NCBI GenBank assembly: GCA_963738025.1
Contig: CAVTWA010000011.1
Span: forward strand, 620,001-684,000
DNA from: 20CM-2-55-15 sp963738025
GTDB taxonomy: Bacteria > Acidobacteriota > Terriglobia > 20CM-2-55-15
DNA length: 64,000 bases
Direction: 5' to 3'
The position numbers and the translations under genes are program-made. Under the pieces are notes generated by a model. It did not search any database. It was not told the origin of the DNA and worked only from the letters and a program-made list of their open reading frames with translations. This document shows positions 33,928 to 43,086 of this stretch, in pieces. Within the stretch, counting starts at the first letter, position 1, and each line of letters starts with the position of its first letter.

Positions 33928-36660
33928 TTACGAACAGCCGCTCGTCGAGCCGCAATTCAGGCACTTGTAGCAGGCGCCGTTGCGCACCATCAACGAGCCG
34001 CACTCGAAGCAGACGGGTGCGTCACGATCTTCGATGTCGACGAGGGCGCCTTTCTTCAGCGGTGAAGTCGAGGCCACCGCAGTCGGCGGGGTCTGGACCT
34101 TCAGCGGCGTGAGAGCCGGTTGCTCGATCTGAACGCCGAGCGCCTTGGCTTCTTCCGCCGGAAGGAACTTGGACGCCAGATAGCGGAAGATATAGTCCAT
34201 GATCGACTTCGCGTAGGGAACCTGAGGATTGGACGTGAAACCCGACGGCTCGAAACGCGTGTGGCTGAATTTATCCACCAGAACCTTTAACGGGACGCCA
34301 TATTGCAAAGCCATTGAGCAGGTCGTGGCAAAACTATCCATGACTCCGGACAGTGTGGACCCTTCTTTTGCCATGACGATGAAGATCTCGCCCGGTGTCC
34401 CATCTTCATACATACCGATCGTCAGATAGCCTTCGTGACCGGCGACGGCAAATTTGTGTGTGATGGAATGCCGTTCGACCGGAAGGTGCCGGCGAACCGG
34501 ACGGGCTTCAGGCACCCCTCCTGCCGCTTTGCTATCCGATGCACTGGTGCTCAGGGGCTGAGTTCGCTTCGAACCGTCACGATAAACCGCGACGGCCTTC
34601 AAGCCCAACCGCCAGCCCTCAATATAGGCCTGCTCGATTTCTTCAACCGTAACCGAGGACGGCATATTCACAGTCTTTGAGATGGCGCCGGAAATAAACG
34701 GCTGTACCGCGCCCATCATTTTCAGATGTCCCATGTAGTGAATGGACCGCGATCCATTCGTCGGCTTGAAAGCACAGTCAAACACCGGCAGATGTTCAGG
34801 CTTCAATCCGGGAGCGCCTTCGATGGTTCCCTTGTCGTTGACATGATCCACGATTTCCTTTACGGATGGATCGTCGTACCCGAGCTTTCGCAATGCCGGG
34901 GGAACTGTATTGTTGACGATCTTGATCGTTCCTCCGCCTACCAGCTTCTTGTACTTCACGAGAGCCAGGTCGGGTTCGATACCGGTCGTGTCGCAATCCA
35001 TCATGAACCCGATCGTACCCGTCGGAGCCAGAACCGAAGCCTGCGCATTGCGATATCCATGCAGAACGCCTAAATCCACGGCGTCCGACCAGGCGGACCA
35101 GGCGGCGTCGTGCATCTCACCGGGAATGTTGGTCTTGATGCGCTTGACGGAATCGCGATGCATCCGCATGACATCCAGGAACGGCTTCCGATTGATTTCA
35201 AAACCGGCGCACGATCCCAGTTCCCCCGCGATCCTGGCGGACTGCAAATACGCTTCGCCTGTCATCATGGCCGTAATGGCTGCAGCATAGTCACGGCCGT
35301 AATCGCTGTCGTAGGCGATACCTTGCGACATCAAAAGCGCGCCAAGGTTGGCGTAGCCAAGACCGAGCGGCCGGTAGTCGATTGAGTTGAGTTCGATCTT
35401 CTTCGTCGGGTAGGAGGCAAAACCGACAATGATCTCCTGAGCCGTAATCGTGACGTCCACTGCCTTGCGGAACGCACCGACATCGAACCGTCCGTCTTTA
35501 TCGGCAAATTTCATCAGGTTCAGCGAAGCAAGATTGCATGCCGAATCATCGAGGAACATGTACTCGGAACAGGGATTCGAAGCATTGATCGGGGCCGTGT
35601 TCTTCGAGGTATGCCAGCGATTGATCGTTGTGTCGTATTGCATTCCAGGGTCGCCGCAGATGTACGCCGATTCGGCAATCATGCGCATCATGTCGCGCGC
35701 CTTATACGTATCCACACGTTCGCCGGTAACCACGGCTCGGGTGCTCCAGTCGCCATCGTTCATAACGGCATGCATGAACTCGTCGGTCACCCGAACGCTG
35801 TGATTCGCATTCTGGAAGAAAATCGACGAATAAGCCTCGCCGTCGACACCGCCGCCGTAGCCGTTGTCCAGAAGGACCCACGCCTTTTTCTCTTCGTTCG
35901 CCTTGCTGTTGATGAATTCAACGATGTCCGGATGGCCGGCATTGAGAATAACCATCTTGGCGGCGCGGCGCGTTTTGCCGCCGGATTTAATGACGCCGGC
36001 AAATGCGTCAAAACCCTTCATGAAGGATACGGGGCCCGATGCAATGCCACCGCCGGAAAGCTGTTCCTTGGAAGAACGAATGGGAGAAAGATTGCTGCCC
36101 GTACCGGATCCCCATTTGAAGAGCATGCCTTCGGTTTTGGCCAGCTCGAGGATCGAACCCATGGTGTCGTCGACCGAATTGATGAAGCACGCCGAGCACT
36201 GCGGCTTCATTTCGATGCCGCAATTGAACCATACGGGAGAGTTGAAGGCCACCATCTGGTGCAGCAGCAAATGCACGAGTTCATCATGAAAGATCGCGGC
36301 GTCCTGGTCGCTCGCGAAATAACCGCCTTGCCGTCCCCAGCCTGTTATCGTTGTCGCGACGCGGCCAACCAGCTGGCGGACACTGGTTTCGCGTTCCGGA
36401 CTCCCTTTTTTGCCGTGGAAATATTTGGACGCGACGATGTTCGTCGCTGTCATCGACCAGTTCTTGGGCACTTCAACATTCTTCTGTTCAAATATCACCT
36501 CGCCCGATTCGCTGGTGATTGCAGCGGTCCGGTATTCCCATTCAACGCTGTCGTATGGTGAAATACCTTCACGGCTGAAATGGCGCCGGAACTCCAACCC
36601 CTTCTGGGTTTTGCTCGGGGTTCCGTTCGCAGCTGCTCTTTCCAGGACGTCCTCTTTCAT
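33928..36660 (-). CDS. nrdJ: Adenosylcobalamin-dependent ribonucleotide reductase (class II)
   Basis: 910 residues. Reduces ribonucleotides to deoxyribonucleotides with a B12-derived thiyl radical, independent of oxygen. Recognisable: SPVWFNCGIE (active-site Cys), GSGTGSNLSPIRSSKEQLSG, NPCSEYMFLDDSACNLASLN (N-C-x-E catalytic motif), LAPTGTIGFMMDCDTTGIEP, and a C-terminal zinc-ribbon with paired cysteines (CFECGSLM ... CYKCLNCG). Start at 36660 follows GGAGGGAG about 6 bases upstream. It is a single gene. I looked for a cobalamin riboswitch upstream and did not find one. Confidence 0.96.
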   Translation of the reverse strand: MKEDVLERAAANGTPSKTQKGLEFRRHFSREGISPYDSVEWEYRTAAITSESGEVIFEQKNVEVPKNWSMTATNIVASKYFHGKKGSPERETSVRQLVGRVATTITGWGRQGGYFASDQDAAIFHDELVHLLLHQMVAFNSPVWFNCGIEMKPQCSACFINSVDDTMGSILELAKTEGMLFKWGSGTGSNLSPIRSSKEQLSGGGIASGPVSFMKGFDAFAGVIKSGGKTRRAAKMVILNAGHPDIVEFINSKANEEKKAWVLLDNGYGGGVDGEAYSSIFFQNANHSVRVTDEFMHAVMNDGDWSTRAVVTGERVDTYKARDMMRMIAESAYICGDPGMQYDTTINRWHTSKNTAPINASNPCSEYMFLDDSACNLASLNLMKFADKDGRFDVGAFRKAVDVTITAQEIIVGFASYPTKKIELNSIDYRPLGLGYANLGALLMSQGIAYDSDYGRDYAAAITAMMTGEAYLQSARIAGELGSCAGFEINRKPFLDVMRMHRDSVKRIKTNIPGEMHDAAWSAWSDAVDLGVLHGYRNAQASVLAPTGTIGFMMDCDTTGIEPDLALVKYKKLVGGGTIKIVNNTVPPALRKLGYDDPSVKEIVDHVNDKGTIEGAPGLKPEHLPVFDCAFKPTNGSRSIHYMGHLKMMGAVQPFISGAISKTVNMPSSVTVEEIEQAYIEGWRLGLKAVAVYRDGSKRTQPLSTSASDSKAAGGVPEARPVRRHLPVERHSITHKFAVAGHEGYLTIGMYEDGTPGEIFIVMAKEGSTLSGVMDSFATTCSMALQYGVPLKVLVDKFSHTRFEPSGFTSNPQVPYAKSIMDYIFRYLASKFLPAEEAKALGVQIEQPALTPLKVQTPPTAVASTSPLKKGALVDIEDRDAPVCFECGSLMVRNGACYKCLNCGSTSGCS

Positions 36661-36735
36661 GCGTACTCCCTCCCTATATTGTGCTTATTTAGTCTGCCTA
36701 CGCAAGATATGCGGGTTTAAGGACAGGACAGGTCC

Positions 36736-36845
36736 CTATGCGGCGGAAAGAAAAACGACAAAATTGGCGCCTTTTCCGAGTCCTTTATGATGCGGAGACC
36801 CAGGCCAAGCCCGTCATGCCTGAAGCGCTCGAAGAACGCAACAGA
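36736..36845 (-). pseudogene. Possible remnant of a histidine-kinase ATPase domain
   Basis: The minus strand upstream of nrdJ reads RFRHDGLGLGLRIIKDS (a G2 box) and, after a frame change, GKGANFVVFLSAA followed by TAG, which is how HATPase domains end. The 20-odd residues normally between them are missing. Short and frameshifted, so only a weak call. The remaining intergenic bases (36661-36944) hold one palindrome and nothing else I can name. Confidence 0.35.
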
Positions 36846-36897
36846 CACAACCATAGCTGTCCAAAATAAGGATGCAGCGGTAAGCCTGTCTGATAGT

Positions 36898-36918
36898 CCC
36901 CGCCTAAGTCAGGCGGGG
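36898..36918. repeat. REP-like palindrome CCCCGCCT-N5-AGGCGGGG
   Basis: Spacer AAGTC, flanked by AGT/ACT. Lies 27 bases downstream of the stop of the minus-strand response regulator and might end its transcript. Same family as the copy at 74-94. Confidence 0.8.
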
Positions 36919-36944
36919 ACTTTCGACGACCTTCAAAAGTTTAC

Positions 36945-37577
36945 CTAATCGACCAGGCCTTCTTTGATGGCGTAGCGTGTCAGCTCGGCATTGTTTTTCA
37001 TGTTGAGCTTTTCGAGAATGCGGACGCGGTAGGTACTGATAGTCTTGACGCTCAGCGCGAGTTCTTCTGCGATAGCGGTCACGGTTTTACCGGACGCGAT
37101 CAGGCACAGGACCTGATATTCGCGGTCCGACAGAACCTCATGAGGGGCTTTGGAGGAGTTGGAATCCAGATCGTAGACAAGCTTCTCAGCCAGGGTCGCG
37201 CTGACATACTTTCCGCCACGGACAACCTTTCGAATCGCCTGGACAAGTTTTGCCGGGGCGCTTTCTTTTGTCAGATATCCAGCAGCTCCGGCACGCAGAA
37301 CGCGAACGGCGTATTGATCTTCGGCATGCATGCTGAGCACAAGGACAGGAAGCTTGGGCCTGTCCAGGTGCAACTGTTTCAGAACATCGAGACCGCTTTT
37401 GTTAGGCATCGTGATGTCGAGCAAAACGACGTCACAGGGTTCGCTTTGAATAACTCTCAGGGCCTCATGTCCATCGCCGGCTTCTGCCGTAACGGCCATG
37501 CCTGGATTTTCGGAAATGATTCGCTTCAAACCCTCGCGAACAACGGCGTGATCATCTACAACGCAAACCTTAATCAT
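36945..37577 (-). CDS. NarL/LuxR-family response regulator
   Basis: 210 residues. Intact receiver: VCVVDDHAVV, VVLLDITMPNKSG (phospho-Asp), VLSMHAE (Ser), YLTKESA (Lys). C-terminal LuxR helix-turn-helix LSDREYQVLCLIASGKTVTA then LALSVKTISTYRVRILEKLN. Its start overlaps the kinase stop by 8 bases, so it is the cognate output of the PAS-histidine kinase and CheB/CheR protein in the same operon. Confidence 0.94.
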   Translation of the reverse strand: MIKVCVVDDHAVVREGLKRIISENPGMAVTAEAGDGHEALRVIQSEPCDVVLLDITMPNKSGLDVLKQLHLDRPKLPVLVLSMHAEDQYAVRVLRAGAAGYLTKESAPAKLVQAIRKVVRGGKYVSATLAEKLVYDLDSNSSKAPHEVLSDREYQVLCLIASGKTVTAIAEELALSVKTISTYRVRILEKLNMKNNAELTRYAIKEGLVD

Positions 37578-39066
37578 GGTGCACCGGAACTGTGATCTCG
37601 AGTCGAGTTCCCTTACCCAACTCGGAAATGAAATTAAATTCGCCGTGAATCCTGGAAATCCTTTCTTTCATCCCGACGATGCCTAAGGATTTCAAACCGG
37701 TTTCCTTATTTTGATTCATTCCGACTCCGTTGTCTGCAATGGAGATTTGCAGACAATCATTTTTCAAGGCGAGACGGATCTGAACTCTCGATGCTTTAGC
37801 GTGACGCATGACGTTCGTCAGCGCTTCCTGCACAACACGAAAAACACCAATCGATGCGTCGACTGGAAGGTCCAGGCTCTCGACATTGGAAACCAATTGC
37901 GCCCGGATGCGTGTGTGCTTCCTGAATTCTGAAACCTGCCACTCGATGGCGGGAACAAGGCCGAGGTTATCGAGAATGGAAGGGCGCAGCTCCGATGAAA
38001 TTCGCCGCACACTCTCGATCGTCTGATCTACCCGGCCGATAATCTCCTTCAGTTGGGTCCGGGTCTTGGCCGGTGGCAGAGACTTGCTGTGCAGCCAGGA
38101 GAGGTCGAGCTTCAGGGCGGTTAAAGCCTGCCCCAATTCGTCATGGATTTCGCGCGCCATTCGCATTCTCTCCTCCTCGCGAACGGCGTCCAGACGGGCA
38201 GCGAAACCGCGCAGTTGCTCTCCCGACGTCCGCAGGGACTCTTCGGCGCGTTTGTTCTCGGAAATTTCGCGGATCACCAGTGTGGTTGTAGTCGTGGCAA
38301 CGACACTGCTCTCGCCGGTCAGGCTCAAAGTATGCGGTGAGCCAAAGCTGAACTGGTACCACCTGTCCCAATTCCCCTTCACGCCACAAATCTCGCAGAT
38401 GCTCCGCTTCCCCAACCGGAAGGCGGCATCGAGGCAGCGGCGGATCTTGGGCCGTTCGGAATCTGGAACGTATTCGAGAATGTTCGTCCAGATCACCGCC
38501 GTAATCGAATATCCCCACAGCGGTTTATTGAGCAGCGAGATTTGACCTTGCGCATCAACGGTCATGATCGCGTCAGGCGCGTTATGGACAAGGGAATACC
38601 AGTTCGCAAGGGATTCCTGAAACAGCTTCTCCTTCTGCTGGACATCATACAGATCCACCACTGTCAGGCGGTGTGATACCGAGGAACCGCGTACGGTTGT
38701 CACTAAAGAAATCTGAACAGGATGAAGCCACTTGCCGATAGCCAGATGGATCTCGATCAGTTGCGGCTCGCTGGCACGGATGGACCCCGTCAGAAAATCG
38801 AGAAAGCGGTGGATGTCGGCTCCCGCGACGAACACCACGAATGCCCGTCCGATCAGCCATTCGGCGGGAAACCCGAGCATTTTCGCGCCTTGTTCATTGA
38901 GTTCGCGGATTTCGCCGCGGCGATCCAGCGTATAGAACCCGAGCGGCGCAACTTGATCAAGTTGTTGAGACTCGCCGGGCGCATCCTTCGCCTCACGCCT
39001 TTTACGACGGATACGGGCCGGGACGTTGCGGCGAGGGTGACCGGAAATGTGAGTCACTTCCTTCAT
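37570..39066 (-). CDS. PAS-domain histidine kinase, HisKA_3 type
   Basis: 498 residues. Two PAS-like regions (LGFYTLDRRGEIRELNEQGA at about 43; NAPDAIMTVDAQGQISLLNK at about 163) precede a coiled linker, then the dimerisation domain REEERMRMAREIHDELGQAL (phospho-His in the E-I-H-D-E motif) and a NarX-type ATPase with FRVVQEALTNVMRHAKAS and ISIADNGVGM. No membrane helices, so a cytoplasmic sensor. Four-base overlap with the CheB/CheR gene upstream, eight-base overlap with the regulator downstream. Confidence 0.93.
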   Translation of the reverse strand: MKEVTHISGHPRRNVPARIRRKRREAKDAPGESQQLDQVAPLGFYTLDRRGEIRELNEQGAKMLGFPAEWLIGRAFVVFVAGADIHRFLDFLTGSIRASEPQLIEIHLAIGKWLHPVQISLVTTVRGSSVSHRLTVVDLYDVQQKEKLFQESLANWYSLVHNAPDAIMTVDAQGQISLLNKPLWGYSITAVIWTNILEYVPDSERPKIRRCLDAAFRLGKRSICEICGVKGNWDRWYQFSFGSPHTLSLTGESSVVATTTTTLVIREISENKRAEESLRTSGEQLRGFAARLDAVREEERMRMAREIHDELGQALTALKLDLSWLHSKSLPPAKTRTQLKEIIGRVDQTIESVRRISSELRPSILDNLGLVPAIEWQVSEFRKHTRIRAQLVSNVESLDLPVDASIGVFRVVQEALTNVMRHAKASRVQIRLALKNDCLQISIADNGVGMNQNKETGLKSLGIVGMKERISRIHGEFNFISELGKGTRLEITVPVHHD

Positions 39067-41714
39067 TGGTGCTTCGGGCGTAGCCGTGGATCCAGATCCA
39101 ATAAAACGATTACAACTCCATCGATCTTGTTATCGAGCGTGCGATAAGGACGGATTCTCATTGAATACCATTTTCCGTTGCCGTCCTCAATCTCCTTCTC
39201 ATAGATCTCGAGAGTGTCGATAACCCGCGAAACCCATTGCTTGAGTTCGGGGACGCGGATGCTGGTCTTGATATCGGTGATCGGCCGGCCGACATCCGTC
39301 GCGATGAGGTTCATGACCTTTTCAGTAGTCGGTGTAAACCTGCGGATCCGGAGGTCGCTCCCGAGTATGATAATCGGAATGCTGACGCTGCTCAGCAGAT
39401 TGTTGAGGTCGCTGTTCACGCGTGAGAGTTCTTCGTTCCGTGTCTGCAGCTCTTCATTGACGGTGGTGAGTTCCTCGTTAGCCGATTGAAGTTCCTCTTT
39501 CGCCGTTTCGAGTTCCTCATTGATGCTCTGCAATTCTTCATTGCTGGACTGGATCTCCTCGTTTGCCGACCTCAGTTCTTCATTCGTTGTCCGCTGTTCC
39601 TCGATGATGGATTGCAAGTATTCGCGGGTTGCCTCGAGCTGCTCCTTGAGATCTGCATTCTCGGCTTCGATTTCAGAAGTTTTGGTTTTGGCTGCTTTTT
39701 TGTTTGCTGGAGGGGAGACGCTCTTTGTGGACGGAGAAGCTTTTTGAGGAGCGGGCTCTTCGAAAACGACGACGTAGTAGCGGTCCTGCCCCGGCGCGTC
39801 CTTTACAGGAAGGATCTCGAAATTGACCGGTTTAAAGGCGCCGTCCAGTTCAACGAGCACTCCTTCTTTGCGCACTGTCCCGGCACGCTTTGTCTTCTGG
39901 AACGCCAGCCGCATTTCGACTTGAAGGCCGCCTTTTACCAGTTTCAGTACATTGAGCGTTGCCTCACCCGGTGTGGGATCCAGGAAGCGTCCGGTCTGGC
40001 CGATAAACTCGAGAATATCGAGCTTTTCGTTGACCAGAACGCTGGGAGGCGCATACCGGGCCAGCAGAACCTGATCCGCAATCTTCTGCACGTCCGCGTG
40101 GGACGCCGAATCGGGCCGACTGCGCGGACCCTCGACCTGGACGGCATAGCGCGGCATAAATTCAAAGTTAACCGCCGTTTCGCCTGCCTTTTTCGTGTAG
40201 ATTTTGTGCTTCTTGTCGGCGATGGTGAACAGGTCGGCAAAACCACCGACCGTCTCGGAGGAGCCGAGGAATAAAACTCCGCTGGGATTCAACGCGTAAT
40301 GGAACATGGGTATGATCCTTTTTTGAAGGACTGGTCCCATATAAATCATCACGTTTCTGCAACTGATCATGTCCAGTTTGGAGAACGGCGGATCTTTGCC
40401 GATATCCTGTTTCGCGAAAACGCAGATATCGCGTACGGATTTGCTGATCTGGTACCCTCCATCCATTTTGTGGAAGAACCGCCGCAGACGCCCCGCCGAC
40501 ATGTCCATCGTAATGCTTTCGGAATAGATGCCGGCCCTGGCTTTTTGCATGATGACTTCGCTGACATCGGTGGCGAAAATTTGAATCTGGTAATTGGCGG
40601 CTCGTTCCCCAAGAAATTCCAGCAACGCAATACCCAGCGAATATGCTTCTTCACCCGTTGAACAACCAGGTACCCATAGCCGGATCGGCATGTTCGGAGT
40701 TTTGCTCTTCATTATTACCGGGAACGCCACCTTGGTCACCGCGGCGAAAGCTTCGGGATCGCGGAAGAAGCCGGTCACGTTAATGAGGACGTCATTGAAC
40801 AGGGTCTCGACCTCGCTCTCGTTGTTGCGCAGGAATTGGAGATAGGCCTCGAGATTATCGGTCTTGTTCAAAAACATGCGGCGCGTAATACGGCGTGTGA
40901 TCGTCCCGGGCTTGTAATAGCTGAAATCGACGCGGCCGAAATGGCGAAGCACCTCATAAATCTTGGCGAGCGTCGCGTTTGTCGGACCGAGCAGGTCCTT
41001 TGGATCGATCGGGGCGAAAACATGGACGTGCCTGGCAATACGCCCGAGTTCGCGCGCGATGTTCTCCGGGGATAAGACAAAGTCGACGTGGCCGGCGGAT
41101 ACAGCGTTGCGAGGCATGGCACTGTATTTTGCGGATTGATCGTCTTGTGCAAACGTAATGCCGCCCATGGCTTTGATCGCTTGAATTCCCAGGGTGCCGT
41201 CGGAAGCCGTGCCGGACAGGATGACGCCGATCGCTTTTCCCTGCTGGTCGTCGGCCAGAGAACGTAAAAACATGTCGATGGGCATGCGCCGCGTACGGTC
41301 TGCAGGGAGCGGCGACAGGTGCAGCACACCATCGACTATGGACATGTCGGCGTTCGGCGGAATGACATATACGCGATTGGGCAGGACAGCGATTCCCTCG
41401 GAAACCTCGACGACAGACATCCGGGTTGCCTTCGATAAAATCTCCGAGAGTATGCTTTCGTGCCTGGGCGCAAGGTGCTGGACCAGCACAAATGCCATTC
41501 CCGTGTCTTCGGGTAATGCAGCCAGCAACTGCTCAAATGCTTCCAGACCGCCGGCCGATGCCCCGATGCCGACGATGGAATTGGGGCGCGGATGATTTTT
41601 TGCTGCAACCGCGGCTGGCGCCGCTGCGCGTTCTGCCCTGGGTCGGATCGGCGAAGCGCCGCGTTCGATCAGAGATCGACGGTTTTCGGGCGGCTGCTTT
41701 TTCTTTTTCGGCAT
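39063..41714 (-). CDS. CheB-CheR fusion protein with coiled coil and PAS domain
   Basis: 883 residues. Residues about 45-235 are a CheB methylesterase (catalytic S in IGASAGG, H in VQHLAPRHE, D in LSGTASDGTLG) without a receiver. Residues about 250-510 are a CheR methyltransferase (INVTGFFRDPEAF, RLWVPGCSTGEEAYSLGIAL, ISCRNVMIYM). Residues 650-755 form a long coiled coil of repeated N-E-E-L/I-x-S-x, followed by a PAS domain (SVSIPIIILGSDLRIRRFTP). No chemoreceptor or CheA/CheW is in the window. It probably serves as sensor or adaptor for the kinase encoded next, a common non-chemotaxis arrangement. Confidence 0.94.
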   Translation of the reverse strand: MPKKKKQPPENRRSLIERGASPIRPRAERAAAPAAVAAKNHPRPNSIVGIGASAGGLEAFEQLLAALPEDTGMAFVLVQHLAPRHESILSEILSKATRMSVVEVSEGIAVLPNRVYVIPPNADMSIVDGVLHLSPLPADRTRRMPIDMFLRSLADDQQGKAIGVILSGTASDGTLGIQAIKAMGGITFAQDDQSAKYSAMPRNAVSAGHVDFVLSPENIARELGRIARHVHVFAPIDPKDLLGPTNATLAKIYEVLRHFGRVDFSYYKPGTITRRITRRMFLNKTDNLEAYLQFLRNNESEVETLFNDVLINVTGFFRDPEAFAAVTKVAFPVIMKSKTPNMPIRLWVPGCSTGEEAYSLGIALLEFLGERAANYQIQIFATDVSEVIMQKARAGIYSESITMDMSAGRLRRFFHKMDGGYQISKSVRDICVFAKQDIGKDPPFSKLDMISCRNVMIYMGPVLQKRIIPMFHYALNPSGVLFLGSSETVGGFADLFTIADKKHKIYTKKAGETAVNFEFMPRYAVQVEGPRSRPDSASHADVQKIADQVLLARYAPPSVLVNEKLDILEFIGQTGRFLDPTPGEATLNVLKLVKGGLQVEMRLAFQKTKRAGTVRKEGVLVELDGAFKPVNFEILPVKDAPGQDRYYVVVFEEPAPQKASPSTKSVSPPANKKAAKTKTSEIEAENADLKEQLEATREYLQSIIEEQRTTNEELRSANEEIQSSNEELQSINEELETAKEELQSANEELTTVNEELQTRNEELSRVNSDLNNLLSSVSIPIIILGSDLRIRRFTPTTEKVMNLIATDVGRPITDIKTSIRVPELKQWVSRVIDTLEIYEKEIEDGNGKWYSMRIRPYRTLDNKIDGVVIVLLDLDPRLRPKHQ

Positions 41715-41722
41715 TCCGAGTA

Positions 41723-42232
41723 TCAGTTCAAAAAGCCGCGGATTCTCGCCAATGCTTGAGCCGCAGGCGTGTACTCCTTATTTTCGGCCAAAGCTTTCCG
41801 GTATTCGTCTTTTGCCCTCAGCCAATCGCGCTTCGTCTCGTAAGCACGGCCCAGATTCATGTGCGGATAGCAGTAGCTTTCATAGCGCGGCGCTAGAAGA
41901 GCTCGCTCGAGCCAGGGGATTGCCTCGTCGGTCTGGCCCTTGATCATGAGGTAGGAACCGATATCGTTGTAGGGATTCCCGAACGTCGGGTCGACTTCAA
42001 TAGCTTTGTGGCATTCCGCAATTGCATCGTCGATGCGACCCATCCAGCTATAGGTCCACCCCAGAAACGTATAAGCCTCAGCCGTAGGACATATGCCAAT
42101 CGAACGTTTGTAGAGCTCGACGGCTTCATCGAGCTCCTTGTTCATCTGGTGCTGGTACGCCTCCTGAAAAATGCGGAGTGCCCGCTCGTGCTGTGCTTCG
42201 TCGCCCATTGGCCTACACGAATTCCAGTTCAA
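41723..42232 (-). CDS. TPR protein
   Basis: 169 residues, at least three TPR units: AVELYKRSIGICPTAEAYTF then LGWTYSWMGRIDDAIAECHK, NPYNDIGSYLMIKGQTDEAI, MNLGRAYETKRDWLRAKDEY. No signal peptide, so cytoplasmic. Its start overlaps mqnD by 20 bases and its stop lies 8 bases before the CheB/CheR start, so mqnD-TPR-CheBR-kinase-regulator may form one transcript. Confidence 0.85.
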   Translation of the reverse strand: MNWNSCRPMGDEAQHERALRIFQEAYQHQMNKELDEAVELYKRSIGICPTAEAYTFLGWTYSWMGRIDDAIAECHKAIEVDPTFGNPYNDIGSYLMIKGQTDEAIPWLERALLAPRYESYCYPHMNLGRAYETKRDWLRAKDEYRKALAENKEYTPAAQALARIRGFLN

Positions 42233-43046
42233 CTTTTTCCGGAATGATTTTCTTCTTATACGCTTCCTGGAGAAGCTTCCGCACGGCCTGGCGGCCTTCG
42301 GTGCCGTAATCCAGGGTCAGTTCGTTCACGTACATCCCGATGAATCGATCAACTCGATTCGTGTCCAGACCACGGGAGAATTGAATGGCATAAGCCATCG
42401 CTTCCTCGCGATGATCGAGACCGTACTGGATGCTGTTCTTGATGTCCTGAGCGACGCGTTCCATCATCCGCTTACCAAGATCGCGTTTAATGACATTGCC
42501 ACCCAGCGGAAGCGGCAGGTTGGTTTCTTTGAGCCACCATTCGCCAAGGTCGACCACCTTGTGCAAACCCATTTCGCGATACGTGAGCTGGCCCTCATGA
42601 ATCAACAGGCCGGCGTCGCACGTACCTTTCTGGACTTCGTCCAGGATTTTGTCGAACGGCACAACTTTGTATTGAATATTTGGCTCCAGCAGGCGGAGCG
42701 CCAGGAATGCCGTCGTCAATGTGCCGGGAATCGCGACGATCTTGTTATTTGCCAGACTCTTCACCCGCATCGGCTTCCCCGAAACAACAATCGGGCCGTA
42801 GTTCTGGCCCATGCTCGCTCCGCAGGAAAGCAGCGCGTACTTTTCCGACATGTAGGCATAAGCATGGAATGAAATTGCCGAGACTTCGTACTCGCCCTTC
42901 ATTGCCTTGCGATTCAGTGACTCGATATCGCCAAGCGTATGGATGTAGTTCAAATCGCCCGTGTCGATTTTCTTCGTGGCCATCGCATAGAACATGAAAG
43001 CGTCGTCCGAATCCGGACTGTGTGCGACGTGGATGTCCTTTCTCAT
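42213..43046 (-). CDS. mqnD: 1,4-dihydroxy-6-naphthoate synthase-like (MqnD) protein
   Basis: 277 residues. The opening HVAHSPDSDDAFMFYAMATK is the MqnD signature, followed by YEVSAISFHAYAYMSEKYAL, the periplasmic-binding-protein-like fold and CDAGLLIHEGQLTYREMGLH with the conserved His. MqnD converts cyclic dehypoxanthinyl futalosine to 1,4-dihydroxy-6-naphthoate in the futalosine route to menaquinone. No other mqn gene is in the window. Implies menaquinone respiration through the futalosine pathway. Confidence 0.88.
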   Translation of the reverse strand: MRKDIHVAHSPDSDDAFMFYAMATKKIDTGDLNYIHTLGDIESLNRKAMKGEYEVSAISFHAYAYMSEKYALLSCGASMGQNYGPIVVSGKPMRVKSLANNKIVAIPGTLTTAFLALRLLEPNIQYKVVPFDKILDEVQKGTCDAGLLIHEGQLTYREMGLHKVVDLGEWWLKETNLPLPLGGNVIKRDLGKRMMERVAQDIKNSIQYGLDHREEAMAYAIQFSRGLDTNRVDRFIGMYVNELTLDYGTEGRQAVRKLLQEAYKKKIIPEKVELEFV

Positions 43047-43086
43047 AGGGCTGTAAGGATACCAGAACGTGGGCGAAAGCCCGCGA

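Noticed and set aside
36661..36944. Cobalamin riboswitch upstream of nrdJ
   Set aside because: Expected for B12-dependent reductase genes, but I saw no B12-box-like sequence or matching fold.
39063..41714. Chemotaxis operon
   Set aside because: CheB and CheR domains are fused and there is no CheA, CheW or receptor; it belongs to the non-chemotaxis sensor class.
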